Shown here piece after piece: positions 23,921-35,044 of a stretch of 64,000 nt of DNA. Position 1 is the stretch's first letter. The number at the start of each line of letters is the position of its first letter. The position numbers and the translations under genes are program-made. Origin of the DNA: Polyporus tsugae (Eukaryota > Basidiomycota > Agaricomycetes > Polyporales > Polyporaceae); NCBI GenBank assembly GCA_024305745.1, contig JAHRBS010000003.1:744001-808000 (forward strand), read 5' to 3'. Under the pieces are notes generated by a model, which searched no databases, had not been told where the DNA came from, and saw only the letters and a list, made by a program, of their open reading frames with translations.

Positions 23921-25438
23921 TCATCCGGCCAAACCCTCGCGGAAACCACGGAAGAAATTCTTGATCGAGTCCGCGATCCATCCTACGAAACCGGGGTTTT
24001 CGCCTTGAGGGGGTTCATAGGACGTATCGCGCGGACGGACAGAGCGTGCGGGGGCGTCATCCCCCTCACGCGACCGCTTTGTGCCTTTCCGCGGGGTTGA
24101 TGTCACATCGGTAGCGACAACCGTGTCCTCCGTGTCAGCCACTGAGGGAGGGGGTCGGCTCGAACTTGGGGCAGGAGTTTCCGCGACGACCACCTTGGAT
24201 GCTACTCCATTGGGAATGCTACTATAAAACGAGGGTCAAATTACGGCGCTCTGATCACAATAGAAGGAGACAGACCTAGTACAAGTTGTCTTGTGTTCTT
24301 CCCACTTCGTGAGGTCGTAATCAGCCTTGCCCTCGAGCTCGATCGTCGAAGTGCAAATCTTGCAGTCTACGGATTGCGTAGTGAATGTCTTGACCTGCGA
24401 GTCATTGACAAGGCTGAGCTTCCTTTGTGCCGTCGCGACGCGCGAACTGGGCCTGTCGAGGAACGAGTCAGCCACATTCTTGCTCTTGTTCACGTCAAAA
24501 CAAAACTCACACGCCGCTATTGCACTTGTTGGAATGGTTACGCCAATGATGCAAAGAGTAGGTAGTTATCGTTGAAAGCTTGACCCAAGACTGGCAGCCT
24601 TTGCAGAACGCTGTCTCCGGCTTGACCTCACCAGAGAGGGGATCAGCCTCGATGATCGTTTTCCTGTCCTCCTCCTTCTTGACGCGCTTGATCCCGACGC
24701 TCACCGACTCCACGACGGACTGCTCCGCAACTGACGCGTTATCCTCCTCGGGCTCCGTCGACGCCTTCTCCTTCGTCGGACTGCCACACAATACAGTCTC
24801 AATCTCCCCCTCATCCCGCCCGACAGGTGCGCACTCACCTCTCAGCGAGATCGGTGCCCTGGCAACGCTTACGGTGCTCGATCCAGAGCTTCATGATGAA
24901 CTTGAGCTTCGGGTTGAGGTCCACCCACTCGCTGCAGGCCTTGCAGTACACGCGGTGGGGTTCGACCTCGCCCGAGTTCAGGTCGTCCTCGAGGAACTGA
25001 CGACGCTCTGCCTCGCCCTTGCGCGCGCTGTACCGTCCTGTCCCGAACGCCCCCCCAGCCGACGATTCCTCGTCGTCCTCCTGCGTATCTGTGCGCCTTT
25101 CGTGGTTGAGGTATCCAAGAGTGAGGAACAGCGCGAGTAAAATGAATTAAAAAGGTACGCACTGGATCTGGGATCGAGGCTTCATGCTCTGGGACACGGG
25201 CTTGCCTGGCGAAGCATCGACCAAGGTATCTTCGCGAGCTAGAGATGCAACCGAACCCGCACGGGAATACGTTCCTCGCTTGCTCCGCACGCTCGCAGGC
25301 TTCTTGGCGGAAGCGTCGGCATCACGTTTGGGCGACGGGCCGGGGAGACTAGCACAAGAATTGGAGGGGTGGATTGCGGGAGCTGAGAGAGAAGGGTGCT
25401 TACTGGACGTCGACTTTCTTCGGAGTGCGAGTGGACAT
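23921..25438 (-). CDS. Z4: tandem-cluster orphan protein with three C-x2-C-x16-W-x2-H-x3-C fingers
   Basis: 408 aa in six exons: 25404-25438 (35 nt), 25163-25348, 24839-25096, 24511-24780, 24276-24452 and 23921-24221, closing exactly. Three fingers share one spacing: Cys125/Cys128/Trp145/His148/Cys152; Cys219/Cys222/Trp239/His242/Cys246; Cys280/Cys283/Trp300/His303/Cys307. Fingers 1 and 2 lie in a repeated module, SGEVxP-x4-CKxC-x2-WVxL, which points to internal duplication. Acidic stretches separate them (TQEDDEESS; KKEED). A basic patch (RKGTKRSREGDD) precedes a short amphipathic C-terminal helix, GFVGWIADSIKNFFRGFREG. Each finger is on its own exon. It is probably nuclear; I recognise no domain and assign no function. 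Most complex member of the cluster. Confidence 0.77.
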
Positions 25439-25676
25439 CTAGAAGGGACGGGGTAAGAGAGCTGATAGTGGTTCTAGCCACGCTGGGGCGCAGGAGGTGA
25501 GGGTCGGGGTCAGAGTCACCGTGGGATTGAGCCTCCCAACCAAACTCCAACTCCGGAATTCTGCCCCGGTCGGTCCGACTGCTTTTGGAATTCCGGACTC
25601 CCCGCGCGTCACGGAGTACACCCGCCCCTCGCTTCCCGTCCTCTTTTCAGGCGCATACATGGACGTGTGGACTCAC

Positions 25677-26046
25677 CCTGATCTCCGGACGCGTCGCCTT
25701 CTGTGACGTTTCCGTGGCCGGTTCTTCCTCTGAGTCTTCTTCGTCAGGCTCGCTTTGGGGTAGGATAGAAAAGCGTCAGGAGGTGGTTGGGAAAAGCAAA
25801 ATGCGTATATACGCACTCAGCGGACGGTTTGAAGGTCGCGTCGCGAACGGATTTTCTTCTCTACACGGGCTCAACGCGGTCAGCAACCACTTGAATGAAT
25901 GTGGGCCTTGGGATGCACCTTTGCTCGCGCTCCGGCGTACGTGACCTTACTTGGGCCGCTGCAACCAGTGGTATATGAGATAAAATGACAGAAATTGGGA
26001 AAGCAGCTGAGGATTACCGGCTGGGAGAGGAGAGCTTGTCGGACAT
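25677..26046 (-). pseudogene. Possible fifth Z-cluster gene, 5' relic
   Basis: Upstream of Z4 on the same strand, ATGTCCGAC at 26046 opens a 29-nt exon (MSDKLSSPSR) ending in a phase-2 donor GTAATC, reminiscent of the Z-gene first exons. A basic mini-exon (KKKIRSRRDLQTV) and an acidic exon at 25677-25752 (EPDEEDSEEEPATETSQKAT) follow. No finger, no continuous frame and no convincing 3' end could be found before Z4. It reads as a truncated member or a very divergent small gene. Confidence 0.3.
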
Positions 26047-26344
26047 TATATATGTGGCGGGGGAGGCAGACTCGGAGGCGGAAAGATGAGGGGAGGAAGA
26101 TGAGCGATGTGCTCGGACCGTTCACAACAAGAGCTATCTGTCGACATGGGGAACTTAACACCATAACTGGGGATTAACAACACTTATTTAGACAATGGTT
26201 AATCATGAACAAACAAGAAAGGTCTGAATATTGCTCGCGTTTGCGACTGTCTTCCCTCATCCCCCAACACATCCGCCTGGGATACTGGATGCTTGACCCT
26301 CACAAGCTTACAACATTGGCTTGCCCTTCAGACGTGCTTGAGCT

Positions 26345-27211
26345 TTGATGGCGGATCCAGAGGATGTTTTGGCCGACTCTCTCGAATCGCTGTACGACCA
26401 TGTTCCTGTGGCACACTCATCGGCCGGCGCAGTTTACACATATCAGCCTCGCAACGGAGGCCCGTCTGTCACTCTTACGACTCCAGACACACACGCCGCC
26501 AACTGGGGTCTGCACGCAACTTCCATCTGGTCTTCTGCTCTGTACGTCGTCGACCACGCAGCCGACTTACATCTCGACCAGTATCGCGGCCTGGTGCAGC
26601 AGGAAAGACGGCCACTCAGAATCCTCGAGCTTGGCGCAGGAGCAGGCCTCCCTAGCATTTTCATCGCGAAGACGTACCCAAACGTCATAGTCACCTGCAG
26701 CGACTACCCGGACGAGAGCCTCGTCTCCACACTCCGAGAGAACGCGAAGCGGAACGACGTCGAGGATCGCTGTCATGTCGTTCCATACGGATGGGGTTCC
26801 AATCCATCCCCTCTCTTCCAATCTCAGAACGCGGACACCGACTCCGTTCCTGGCTTTGACGTCGTCCTTGCGGCGGATACGCTCTGGAACTCGGATACCC
26901 ATGGCATCTTCATCCAGACCCTTCATCTCACTCTGAAGCGATCTCCTCACGCTCGGGTGCAACTAGCGGCCGGCCTTCATACCGGACGATACGTTATCCA
27001 GACGTTCTTGGATCTTATCTCGGCCACGGGCTTTGTTGCGGAGGAGCTGACAGAGCGACGTGTGGGAGGGTTGGAGGAGCGTCCCTGGAGCGTCGAACAT
27101 GCGGAGGGAGAGGACGAGCAAGAACGCCGGAGATGGGTTATCTGGATGGTCTTCAAGTGGCGCGATCTATACCCAGTTCTCGGGGATAGTGGCTCTCGTA
27201 CGGTATGCTAA
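26345..27211 (+). CDS. EFM7/NNT1-like protein lysine N-methyltransferase
   Basis: Class I (seven-beta-strand) SAM-dependent methyltransferase of the EFM7/Nnt1 group, which methylates the N-terminus and nearby lysine of elongation factor 1A in yeast. Single exon, 288 aa (Met at 26345; the second Met at 26348 is equally possible). The N-terminal part has a SLYDHVP and YQPRNGGPSVTL stretch and WGLHATSIWSSALY. SAM motif I is LELGAGAGLPSIFIAKTYP at about residues 98-116, then CSDYPDESLVSTL, the post-I acidic loop. Motif II is GFDVVLAADTLWN. The C-terminus RRWVIWMVFKWR is typical of the family. It is convergent with the kinase gene, with only 120 bp between stops. Confidence 0.88.
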   Translation: MMADPEDVLADSLESLYDHVPVAHSSAGAVYTYQPRNGGPSVTLTTPDTHAANWGLHATSIWSSALYVVDHAADLHLDQYRGLVQQERRPLRILELGAGAGLPSIFIAKTYPNVIVTCSDYPDESLVSTLRENAKRNDVEDRCHVVPYGWGSNPSPLFQSQNADTDSVPGFDVVLAADTLWNSDTHGIFIQTLHLTLKRSPHARVQLAAGLHTGRYVIQTFLDLISATGFVAEELTERRVGGLEERPWSVEHAEGEDEQERRRWVIWMVFKWRDLYPVLGDSGSRTVC

Positions 27212-27331
27212 TCTTCTCCCTTGGTCTTCTATCTCGTTCGTTCATGCGCTCGCGGGGGATGATAGCGGTCGAGCAATCAATAACGTTAACTCCGTACAAC
27301 GAGTACGACGTCGTCAACATCACGCGCGCCC

Positions 27332-29321
27332 TCAAGGGATCGACATCCTCCGCTTCCTCAACCAACCCTTCATCCGCTCAATAACCGTCGGCCATTTGCG
27401 AACATTAGGCACCGTAACCGGCGCATTCGGACGCAACGGTTCCTCGCTTTGCGAGAGGTCGATGTAGCATGTGGAACCCATCGACCAGTCAGTGGTCGTA
27501 TCGTAGGTCGGTTCGCCTCCTTGCAAGCTGGGTGACGTCCACTCGAACCATTCGTGCGGCACGGCTTCATGCGCTGCGTACTGCCTTCCGAACGGGATGT
27601 AAAAGCACTGCAGTCCGATGTCAGTGCTGCGAGCACGGCAAAGTCGTAACAGTCGCTTACTTCCTGTTCTACGCTGACCTCTGTGTCCAGCCTGTATGCG
27701 CGCGTGCGGGGTTCCCTTTGCTCGATCGCATCCCACTTTCTGTTCTCCGTCAAATCGTGGTAAATCAAATCCAACTCGAGGACTTACATCCCCCGGAACC
27801 ACCGGTGCTTCTTCAGTTTCCGGACCGGCGGCCGTTTCTTCGGATCCTTCTCCAACATCTGCGTAGAAGCGGTTCGTGAGCCATCGGCGCACCCCAGAAA
27901 GCTACCTGGACGTTACCTTCATCAACAGGTCGCGGGCATCCTCCTCTACCATCCCACGCAAGTCTAGATCCGCGGGTAGGCTATCCGTCCTCGCAATCAC
28001 CTCCTCCAGTCGTTGTTCCCTCGGTTGGAGGCCGAAGGGGAGCTATGGTCACACGCGTCTTAGTGGAAGAGGAGCACGAACCAAAATCAATATCAACTCA
28101 CCCTCCCTGTCAACATGCAGTGCAACACTACACCAGCCCCCCAAACGTCCACTCCGTACGAGTAACTGCCGGAATACACCTCCGGCGCGACGTACCCAGG
28201 GGTACCCATCAGGGAGTGCGTCTCGTCGACCTCGAGCCCCTTCGATCTCGCCCTCCGTCCGTCTCCTCTCTCGCATTCTTCACGGGGACTCATACCCTGC
28301 GAATTCCATGGTGCTAGGCGCGTCCACGGTCGTTCCGCGTTCGTCCTGGCGAATGCACGCGCGATGCCGAAGTCCGTCAGGACGACGTGGTTGTCGTCGT
28401 CGAGCAAGATGTTATCGAGCTTGACGTCTCGGTGGACGATCCTCTGTTTGTGCAGGTGGTCAAGCGCGACGAGCTTCCGGTTTTCGTCAGTGCCGCCCTC
28501 CGAACACGGTCGAGACAAGGGTCGGGAAGGACTTACGAGCTCTGCGCACCAGAGGCGCGCTTGGTGTTCGGGCACGATCCCGTTCCGCTTCATTTCCATC
28601 ATCATGTCCCCGCGGCTGTAGTATTCCTGATCGCCTGTCAGCGCCTTCCTAAACTTACATTCCAACACCACGCACCGTCAGGAAGTAGAAGTTATCGCTG
28701 TCCTCGAAGCTTCCCACGAGCGGTGCAATCCAAGGCGGCTGCGTCTGCTCCCCAACCCCTCCCGAGGAGAGGGCACGCATGACGGCCTGCTCCTCGAACA
28801 CGGGTGGGTACTCTCGCAGGCGAAGGCCGTTCTTCTCGACGACCTTGAGCGCGAACGGGCGCTCGGACACGGTGTCCTCAACGAGGTACACCGTGCCGTG
28901 GCCGCCCTTGCCGAGGACGCGCACCGGCCGGAAGTCAGCTGCCGATAGAACGCGGCCATGACGCGCTCGTGGTGGAGGGGGAGAGGGTGGGGACGGAGAT
29001 GGAGATGGGTGGGCAGAGGATGTGGCGCTGGTTGGTGTGTTGGGTGACGGTGGCGGAGAATGGGGATTTGGCGGGCATGCGGGTGAGAGGGAGCGGAGGG
29101 CCTCGTGGACGTGGAGGAAGACGGGAACTGGTTCGTGCGGGACGGAGACGGGGCTTGCCGGGGGCAGGAAATCGAGATCGACGACGACGTTCTTCACGCG
29201 CTCGATCACGTCGAACTCGTACAGCGTCTGGGAGCAAGGGAGGGTTAGACGAGCAAGTGGGCGGACATGACGAGTGTGTGAGGACACTGGCACGTACTCG
29301 CTCTCCTACTTCGTCGTACAT
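27332..29321 (-). CDS. AGC-type serine/threonine protein kinase
   Basis: Cytosolic/nuclear protein kinase. The start at 29321 gives a short exon (MYDEVGER), then an N-terminal Ser/Pro-rich linker. Kinase motifs: LGKGGHGTVYLVED (glycine loop), ALKVVEK (VAIK lysine), HRDVKLDNILL (catalytic loop), DFG, GTPGYVAPEV (activation-loop end), VDVWGAGVVLHCMLTGR. The C-lobe ends with DLLMKMLEKDPKKRPPV and HRWFRGIKWDAIE, a signature of AGC kinases. Past the domain is FYIPFG and a tail ending at TGA 27332. An apparent in-frame TAA near 27784 lies inside a 48-nt intron (GTAAGT...ACAG) whose removal restores GIKWDAIE. A decayed fragment of this gene is at 34.7-34.9 kb. The exact AGC subfamily is unclear. Confidence 0.88.
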
Positions 29322-29479
29322 GCTGTCTTACTGTTTGACAGGGTCGGAATACGAATGGTCCTGGAATGGTCACTAGATCGTAGCGGTCAACCTGTCCGAT
29401 GCCAGGTCGCGACAAGGGAAGGCGAGATGAAGGCGAGGCGTCGGCAATGTCAGGAGGTTAGTAACTCCGGGTATCTCTG

Positions 29480-30197
29480 AGACATGGCTCTCAATGAAAC
29501 TGAGCGGGTATGATATCTCCCAGAGGCTGACGCTGTCTGCCCCTTCCCTCGTCAGCCTCATCCGGACCCGAGCAAGCGATAATGTAGTCTGGACTATAAC
29601 CAGCCACATGGTCAATGTTGACTTGATTCTAACAAGCACCTCTTTCCCCTCGTGGATTCACGCTTTGAAATGGAAGTGTCAATTATATGACATGATTTAC
29701 TCATTCGATGGCTACTCAATCTGATAGCGAAGAGGATCGGATGTTGTGGAAAAACGACACACTCAATCGCAATGATTGAGGGTTGGGCCGGGGATTCAGG
29801 AAGCCGGTGAGTTTTCTTCGCTGCCGTCACCTATGTGCTTCTTAAGCGATGGTCTTCTCCAACGCCACCCATACAGATAATTTATCCAAGGTTATGTAGG
29901 AGCGCCATTCTATGCCACCCAATCTGCGCTTTGCACGTATCTCGTGACAATACCCATGCACCTCATAAGTATAGCCGTACCCTGGCGAGTTTCTAAGCCA
30001 ATCATCTTCCGTGGAGCTGCCTCACGCCTCACGTCTCATGTCCAGCCACCATATTGCTGGTAACCAGTTACATCTGCAATGGACTCATAGGCAATGAGAT
30101 AGAAGCTTGGCGTTTTCTTGTGCGTCTACCCTTCGAACCGTTGGGCAATAAAAGGCCCAGCCCGCATGGCTGGTTTCTACCATCGTCTCAACCCGTC
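29480..30197 (+). repeat. Duplicated upstream block of P450 B (copy 1)
   Basis: Noncoding segment before P450 B. It aligns in order with 35045-35745 before P450 C: shared pieces include CTGAGCGGGTATGATA, CAACGCCACCCATACAGATA (TCAACCATACAGATA in the other copy) and TTCTTGTGCGTCTA. ATAAAAG at 30148-30154 is the likely TATA box. Confidence 0.65.
30148..30154 (+). promoter_or_regulatory. TATA-like box of P450 B
   Basis: ATAAAAG, 44-50 bp upstream of the start codon, at a place equivalent to the boxes of copies A and C. Confidence 0.5.
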
Positions 30198-32302
30198 ATG
30201 GAGGTCTCTTCCCCTCTGATACTCCCAGCCCTCGTAGGGATCTTCTTGGTAGCATCAGTATTCCTCTACTCGCGTTCCCTGGCAGCATGGCAGACCCGAT
30301 CCCGCCGTCTGCCACTCCCACCAGGGCCCAAACTTCTCCCCGTCGTTGGCAATATGTTTGACTGGCCCACTCGTAACCAATGGGCTGCACTTCGAGACAT
30401 GTGCGCACAGTACGGTGAGTACCCACAACTCAACAGCTATGCTATCGGTATGAATTTTGTGCCGTCCTCAGGGGATATTCTCCACTTCAAGATCCTTGGT
30501 CAGCACTTGGTGGTGCTCGGAAGTCCCGAAGCGATGTTCGAATTACTAGAGAAGCGCTCTGCCAACACCTCGGACCGCCAACAGGTTCCGTTGATGACTC
30601 TGTCGGTGTTGTGTATTCAACCCTTCAACTTGGATCAGTATTGACTACCTCATCAGCACCGAGATGAACGTCAACCTCTCGGTGATGCCCTATGGGCAGT
30701 GGTGGCGGCGACACAAGCGCGCTTTCTGGCAACATTTCCACCCCGGGGCTATCCCGTCTTATCAGCCGATACAACGCCGCGCGGCCCACAGGTTCCTCAA
30801 CAAGGTTCTGAAGACGCCCTCAAAGCTGCGAGAGCACATCCGCTTGTCTGTGCCGACTTTACGTTGTGGGTCAGTTTGACGTACTGAGTGCACCGTTGCA
30901 GCACGTTCTCCGCGGCGGTTGTGAAAGTGGTCTTCGGCATTGACGTCGCAGATGACGGGGACGAGATCATGGCCATCGTTGAAGCCGCGCTCGAATGGAT
31001 CGGTGAAACGTTCACTCCGGGAAAGTATCTCATCGATGCCCTCCCTATCCTTCAGCATGTCCCCACCTGGGTCCCGGGCGCGACAGTCCAAAGATTTATT
31101 GTCAAATGGAGGTCTACTGTGGTGCGATTGAATGAGGAACCCTATCGTCGGGTGAAAGCAGCGATGGTGAGTACATCAGACACCACGAGGTCGGCGTTAC
31201 CGACAACACCGTAACCGGTGGACTTTGTTTAGGCTCGTAATGAAGCGACCGACAGTATGGTCAGCCAGTTGATCACGAAAATGGTGGGTGACAGGGACGA
31301 TCCATCGACAAAAGAAGCGGAAACCATCATCAAGAACGTCGCCACCGTGACTGTCGAAGGTGTGCCTCACTACATCGTGCATGCATCGTTCATTCCTGAT
31401 CATTCCTAACTAAATTCCAGGTGCCTCGGACACGGTACATCCCCTATACGTTGATGTATTGGCCGTGCGGACTGACCTCTTCCCAGATGTTCTCCACGAT
31501 GCAGACTATTTTCGTAGCAATGTCGCTCTACCCTGAAGTCCAAAGGAAAGCTCAAGCTGAACTCGACGCCGTCATCGGTCCCAACCGGCTCCCGGAGTTC
31601 GACGACCGTGACCCGCTCGTATATGTCAACGCCGTCATCAAGGAGGCATTGCGATGGCACAATGTGCTGCCTTTTGTGGTCCCCCATAGGACTCTGGAGG
31701 ACGATGAATACCGCGGATACTTCATACCTGCCGGAACTGTTCTCATCCCTAACGTCTCGTAAGGATTCCCCCCCTGCGTTCGATCCAGTTCTCCTGACAA
31801 CCATTCACTGACAGAGCTTACATGCATAACCCCGACGTCTACGAGGATCCAGATGTGTTCCGACCCGAACGCTTCATACGCGACGGAAAACTCGACTTCA
31901 GTACCACCCCAGACCCCGTCAAATTTATTTTCGGCTTTGGAAGGAGGTATGGGGCTGGTGCTCTCTATGTCAGCTGCAACGTGCTCACGTCAGTCACACC
32001 ATGGCACGCGTTCAGGATGTGCCCTGGGCGATATTTTGCGGAGAATGGATTGTTCATCAACGTCGCCTCGGCTTTGCATGTCTTCAACATAACCCCTCCG
32101 GTAGATGAGAAGGGCCAGATGATCAAGATCAAGCCGCAGACGACGGACGGCTTGCTATGGTACGTCCAAGGCCGGACCGCGGGATGCGCTTCCTTCATAC
32201 TTACGAGCTGTGACTAGCTACCCAGCGGATTGTCGGTGCACTATCAAGCCTAGGTCTGCACAGGCGGAGGGTTTGATCCATGAAGCGCAACCACTCAATT
32301 GA
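30198..32302 (+). CDS. Cytochrome P450, copy B
   Basis: Intact paralogue of P450 A, 524 aa. Exons: 30198-30414, 30472-30601, 30657-30845, 30902-31166, 31233-31359, 31421-31434, 31487-31758, 31815-31946, 32016-32159 and 32218-32302; the sum is 1575 nt. N-terminal membrane anchor (LILPALVGIFLVASVFLYS), LPLPPGPKLLPVVGNMFDW hinge, GASDT I-helix on a 14-nt exon, KEALRW K-helix, [10 protein letters not shown], haem loop FGFGRR/MCPGR. The second intron uses an unusual donor (GTCGGT) and the third GTCTGT; A has the same sites, and C has GTTGGT and GTGAGT there. It is convergent with the sirtuin pseudogene, mirroring the P450 A/sirtuin pair. Substrate unknown. Confidence 0.9.
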
Positions 32303-32499
32303 GATCTCAAGGATGTTATCGTCGTGTTCTCAGGACTCAGTACTGTCGCCCTCGTTTAATACACAAGCCTAGATAACAATATCACGCCTGCCCTAGTTCG
32401 CGCGTCCTTGAGCAGAGATCGAACCGCACCATCACCTCCCACACGCATCCGCAAAACAATACAAACAATATACCAATTTTACTCGTGCATTCCTGCAGG

Positions 32500-34160
32500 T
32501 CACAATAAAGACGACCCGCGAAAGCCCGATCCGCGATAGTCACGCATCGGTCGGTCTCGGGAAACGTCGTGATCCTCAGGTAACGCCATGACAACGTCCT
32601 CGGAGTTGGCGGCGGCGGGCGGCCTGCTCAGCGTCCCACCCCCTGCACACATACGTCCATGAAAGTTTAGTGTAGTGAAGAGATAATAGAGGCGACCGGA
32701 GGACTTACAACACCTAACGGAGCCCGCAGGGATTTCGATGGCTTCGATGCCAGCCAGTTGGTCCGCGCGTGTGGACCCAATGTTGAGGACGAATTCGCGT
32801 CGCGCGCGTATTTCACCCACCTGCAGTCAAGCGGAGACGAAGAAAAAATGTCGTTAATAGAGGCACAACCGGACTGTACAGAGGAATAAATGCACCGGAA
32901 AGCAGAAAACGTGGCGAGCGTAGTGCCGACGACGAAGGATCGGTCGCTGATGTCTGCGACTCGAACCTACGTGGTATGTCAGTGAACCAGTTAGATGCAT
33001 GAGGGACTGCCGATGTCCGTACGTTTGTCTCTCACGGCCGCAGGAATCGACTCTCAGAAGAAGATGGGGCTTCTCCCTGTCGTTGACGCAGGTTCTCTAG
33101 CAGACACTTGGGACAACCTGGCGTGATGGCCGTCCCGTAATCAGCCCCTTCGTGTAGCACTAGCTGCGTTGGTAGCACATTAGCATGCTTGTTGTAATTC
33201 AGCCACGCGGAGAAAGACTCCGACCTACACTCCATTGGGGTTTGTTTCGCGGTCTTGCCTGTGCGCTCTAGCTCTTCCCGAACGCCTTCCACTTCGGATT
33301 CGCAGTTCCGAGCCTGACATGGAACGTTTGTCTACCTGTTGTGTCCCCATGCGAACACCAAACTCTCTAAGGTCAGGTTGCTGAGATAATCGCAGAGAGG
33401 AGTGACATACATGAAATTGTCCCGTGCAGCTCGAGGATGCCTTGATCTCGCCTCAACTCGTCCCAAGCGTCCCTGATAGCTTTATCATGCAGTCCGTCCA
33501 CACTTTGTGTGATGATATGAAGGGTGACTGACGAGTACTGGAGCACGGCGAGGGTATAATGTGTGGGGTTGGGTTGTGCGTCGCGGTCGGGTGGATAGCC
33601 GAGGTACCAGCGAAGCCTTCAAGGAGGTCAAGGGCTACCTTACGCCGAGCTTGGACGATGCGTATACTTTCCAACAGCGTTTGCTACGGGCAGGATGAAC
33701 TCTGGAGAGTAGGAGGCGCATTACTCGGCCACTCACCTGTACCCCGTCCCTCTAGGTGGTGTTGGTTCCATTAACTCATGATACTAAACCGGCTTTAGTA
33801 TCTGTTAACATCTCCACGCGTACAATGGCGACCTAAAAATATAGGTCTTCACGACCATCAGAACAAGTGTGAAGGTCAGGGTAAAGGCGACGCACTTGTA
33901 GTTCGGGTTCAAGACTGGTTCAAGTGGGCACCGTGTTCCCCTCTCGAATGCCCGAGTCTACGCTCACCCCGGCACCAGTTATGACTGCTGTCTTGCCATT
34001 AGAGAGAAAAGTCGAGATGCATTCGATAACAAGAGCAGGAGATGTTCGTCTAGACTCTGAAGGTTGCAAATGGTATGTAGACAAAAAGCCGTATCATGCA
34101 TGCCAGGCTCCAGCGCCTGCGCGCAGGCGCCTCTCTCGTTTGACGCTCGCCGTTTCTGGG
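32500..34160 (-). pseudogene. Decayed sirtuin copy
   Basis: Minus-strand duplicate of the sirtuin at 11.0-12.7 kb, alignable from its C-terminal exon (32.5 kb) to its first exon (34.16 kb). Lesions seen: the start-codon region is absent; the NAD-binding stretch corresponding to GIRAYRG is deleted and out of frame near 33948; a 19-bp deletion removes the codons after PAGSV near 32717; the intron-4 donor region is altered (TTGGAAAGTATAC against ACTGGCAAGTATAC in the intact copy). Surviving pieces include GSTRADQLAGIEAIEIPAGS. No functional deacylase could be made. Confidence 0.85.
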
Positions 34161-34694
34161 AGGGGCTGCCGGCGCTAGTAACTGCCACCTAGGACTACTG
34201 CCTTGTCTTCGAAAGTACTGGATGAAACTGCGCCGTCAACTTCGTCCGACCCCCTTAATACGCTGCCCTGCAGGCATACATGGTTATTCATAAACAGCCC
34301 GAATACCTGCGGCAAAAATACAATTTCACGACCATGCAGCATTGATACCACTGGTACTACCTCCGCTCTCATCCGGCGACCACGAGTCCTCACACCGGAA
34401 AAGTACTCCCAATTGATTCGCTCACAGGTAATGCAAATTTCTTCGAGTCTTTTCGAGTTCAGACTAGGCTCTGTTGGTTTCTCGTCGCGGATTCGCACTG
34501 TCGTCCTCGTCTTCGCAGGCGCACCGCCCAGGTGAGCTCGGGTCTCCAACGGTGCCTCGACAATTTGCTCGGAAGCCTAACGGCCTACAATGTAGGAACC
34601 TGTTCCCTTGACAAGGCATTGCCTCGCTGCACCGGTGAGCACTGAAGGCCTGCAATATCCTCGATGTTGTACCTGACTTTTCGCGTAGCGACCT
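34161..34694. other. Unassigned segment between two pseudogenes
   Basis: Sequence between the sirtuin relic and the kinase relic with no counterpart seen at the intact loci. Overlapping frames on both strands (110-124 codons) have no recognised domain. It may be foreign to the duplicated block. Confidence 0.4.
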
Positions 34695-34940
34695 CCATGG
34701 CGTCGACAGGCTGCTCTACAAACACGGGCGGGTACTCGCGATGGCGGAGGCCGTTCTTCTCGATGACATTGAGCGCGAACGCGGGCGTTCGGACACGGTG
34801 TCCTCAACGAGGTACACCGTGCCGTGGCCGCCTTTGCCGGGGACGCGTACCGGGAAGGATGTAGATCTCGCGAGCACACCGGCGGCCCCGGCCAGAGAGA
34901 GAGAGGCCTCACCGTGGAGGGCCCCCAAACGCTAGTCCAC
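34695..34940 (-). pseudogene. Decayed kinase fragment
   Basis: Duplicate of the glycine-loop region of the kinase at 27.3-29.3 kb (matches about 28780-28945). The preserved stretch is GKGGHGTVYLVEDTVSERP. A 2-nt insertion near 34780 breaks the frame just after it, and a TAG follows the PVF stretch. The rest of the kinase is missing. It stands in front of P450 C as the intact kinase stands in front of P450 B. Confidence 0.85.
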
Positions 34941-35044
34941 CATGGCTATTACGTCCGGCAACGGATCTAGACAAGGTCAGGCAAGTCGAAGATTAGGTAT
35001 CGGCGATCCTAGGATGTTGGTACGTTGTTTGGACATGCTTCCCA

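Noticed and set aside
27784..27786. In-frame TAA in the kinase after HRWFRG
   Set aside because: It sits within a 48-nt intron with GTAAGT and ACAG borders; removal gives the AGC signature WFRGIKWDAIE, so the kinase is intact.
34203..34549. Open frames of 110-124 codons on both strands
   Set aside because: No domain, no support from splice sites, and they overlap each other between two pseudogenes.
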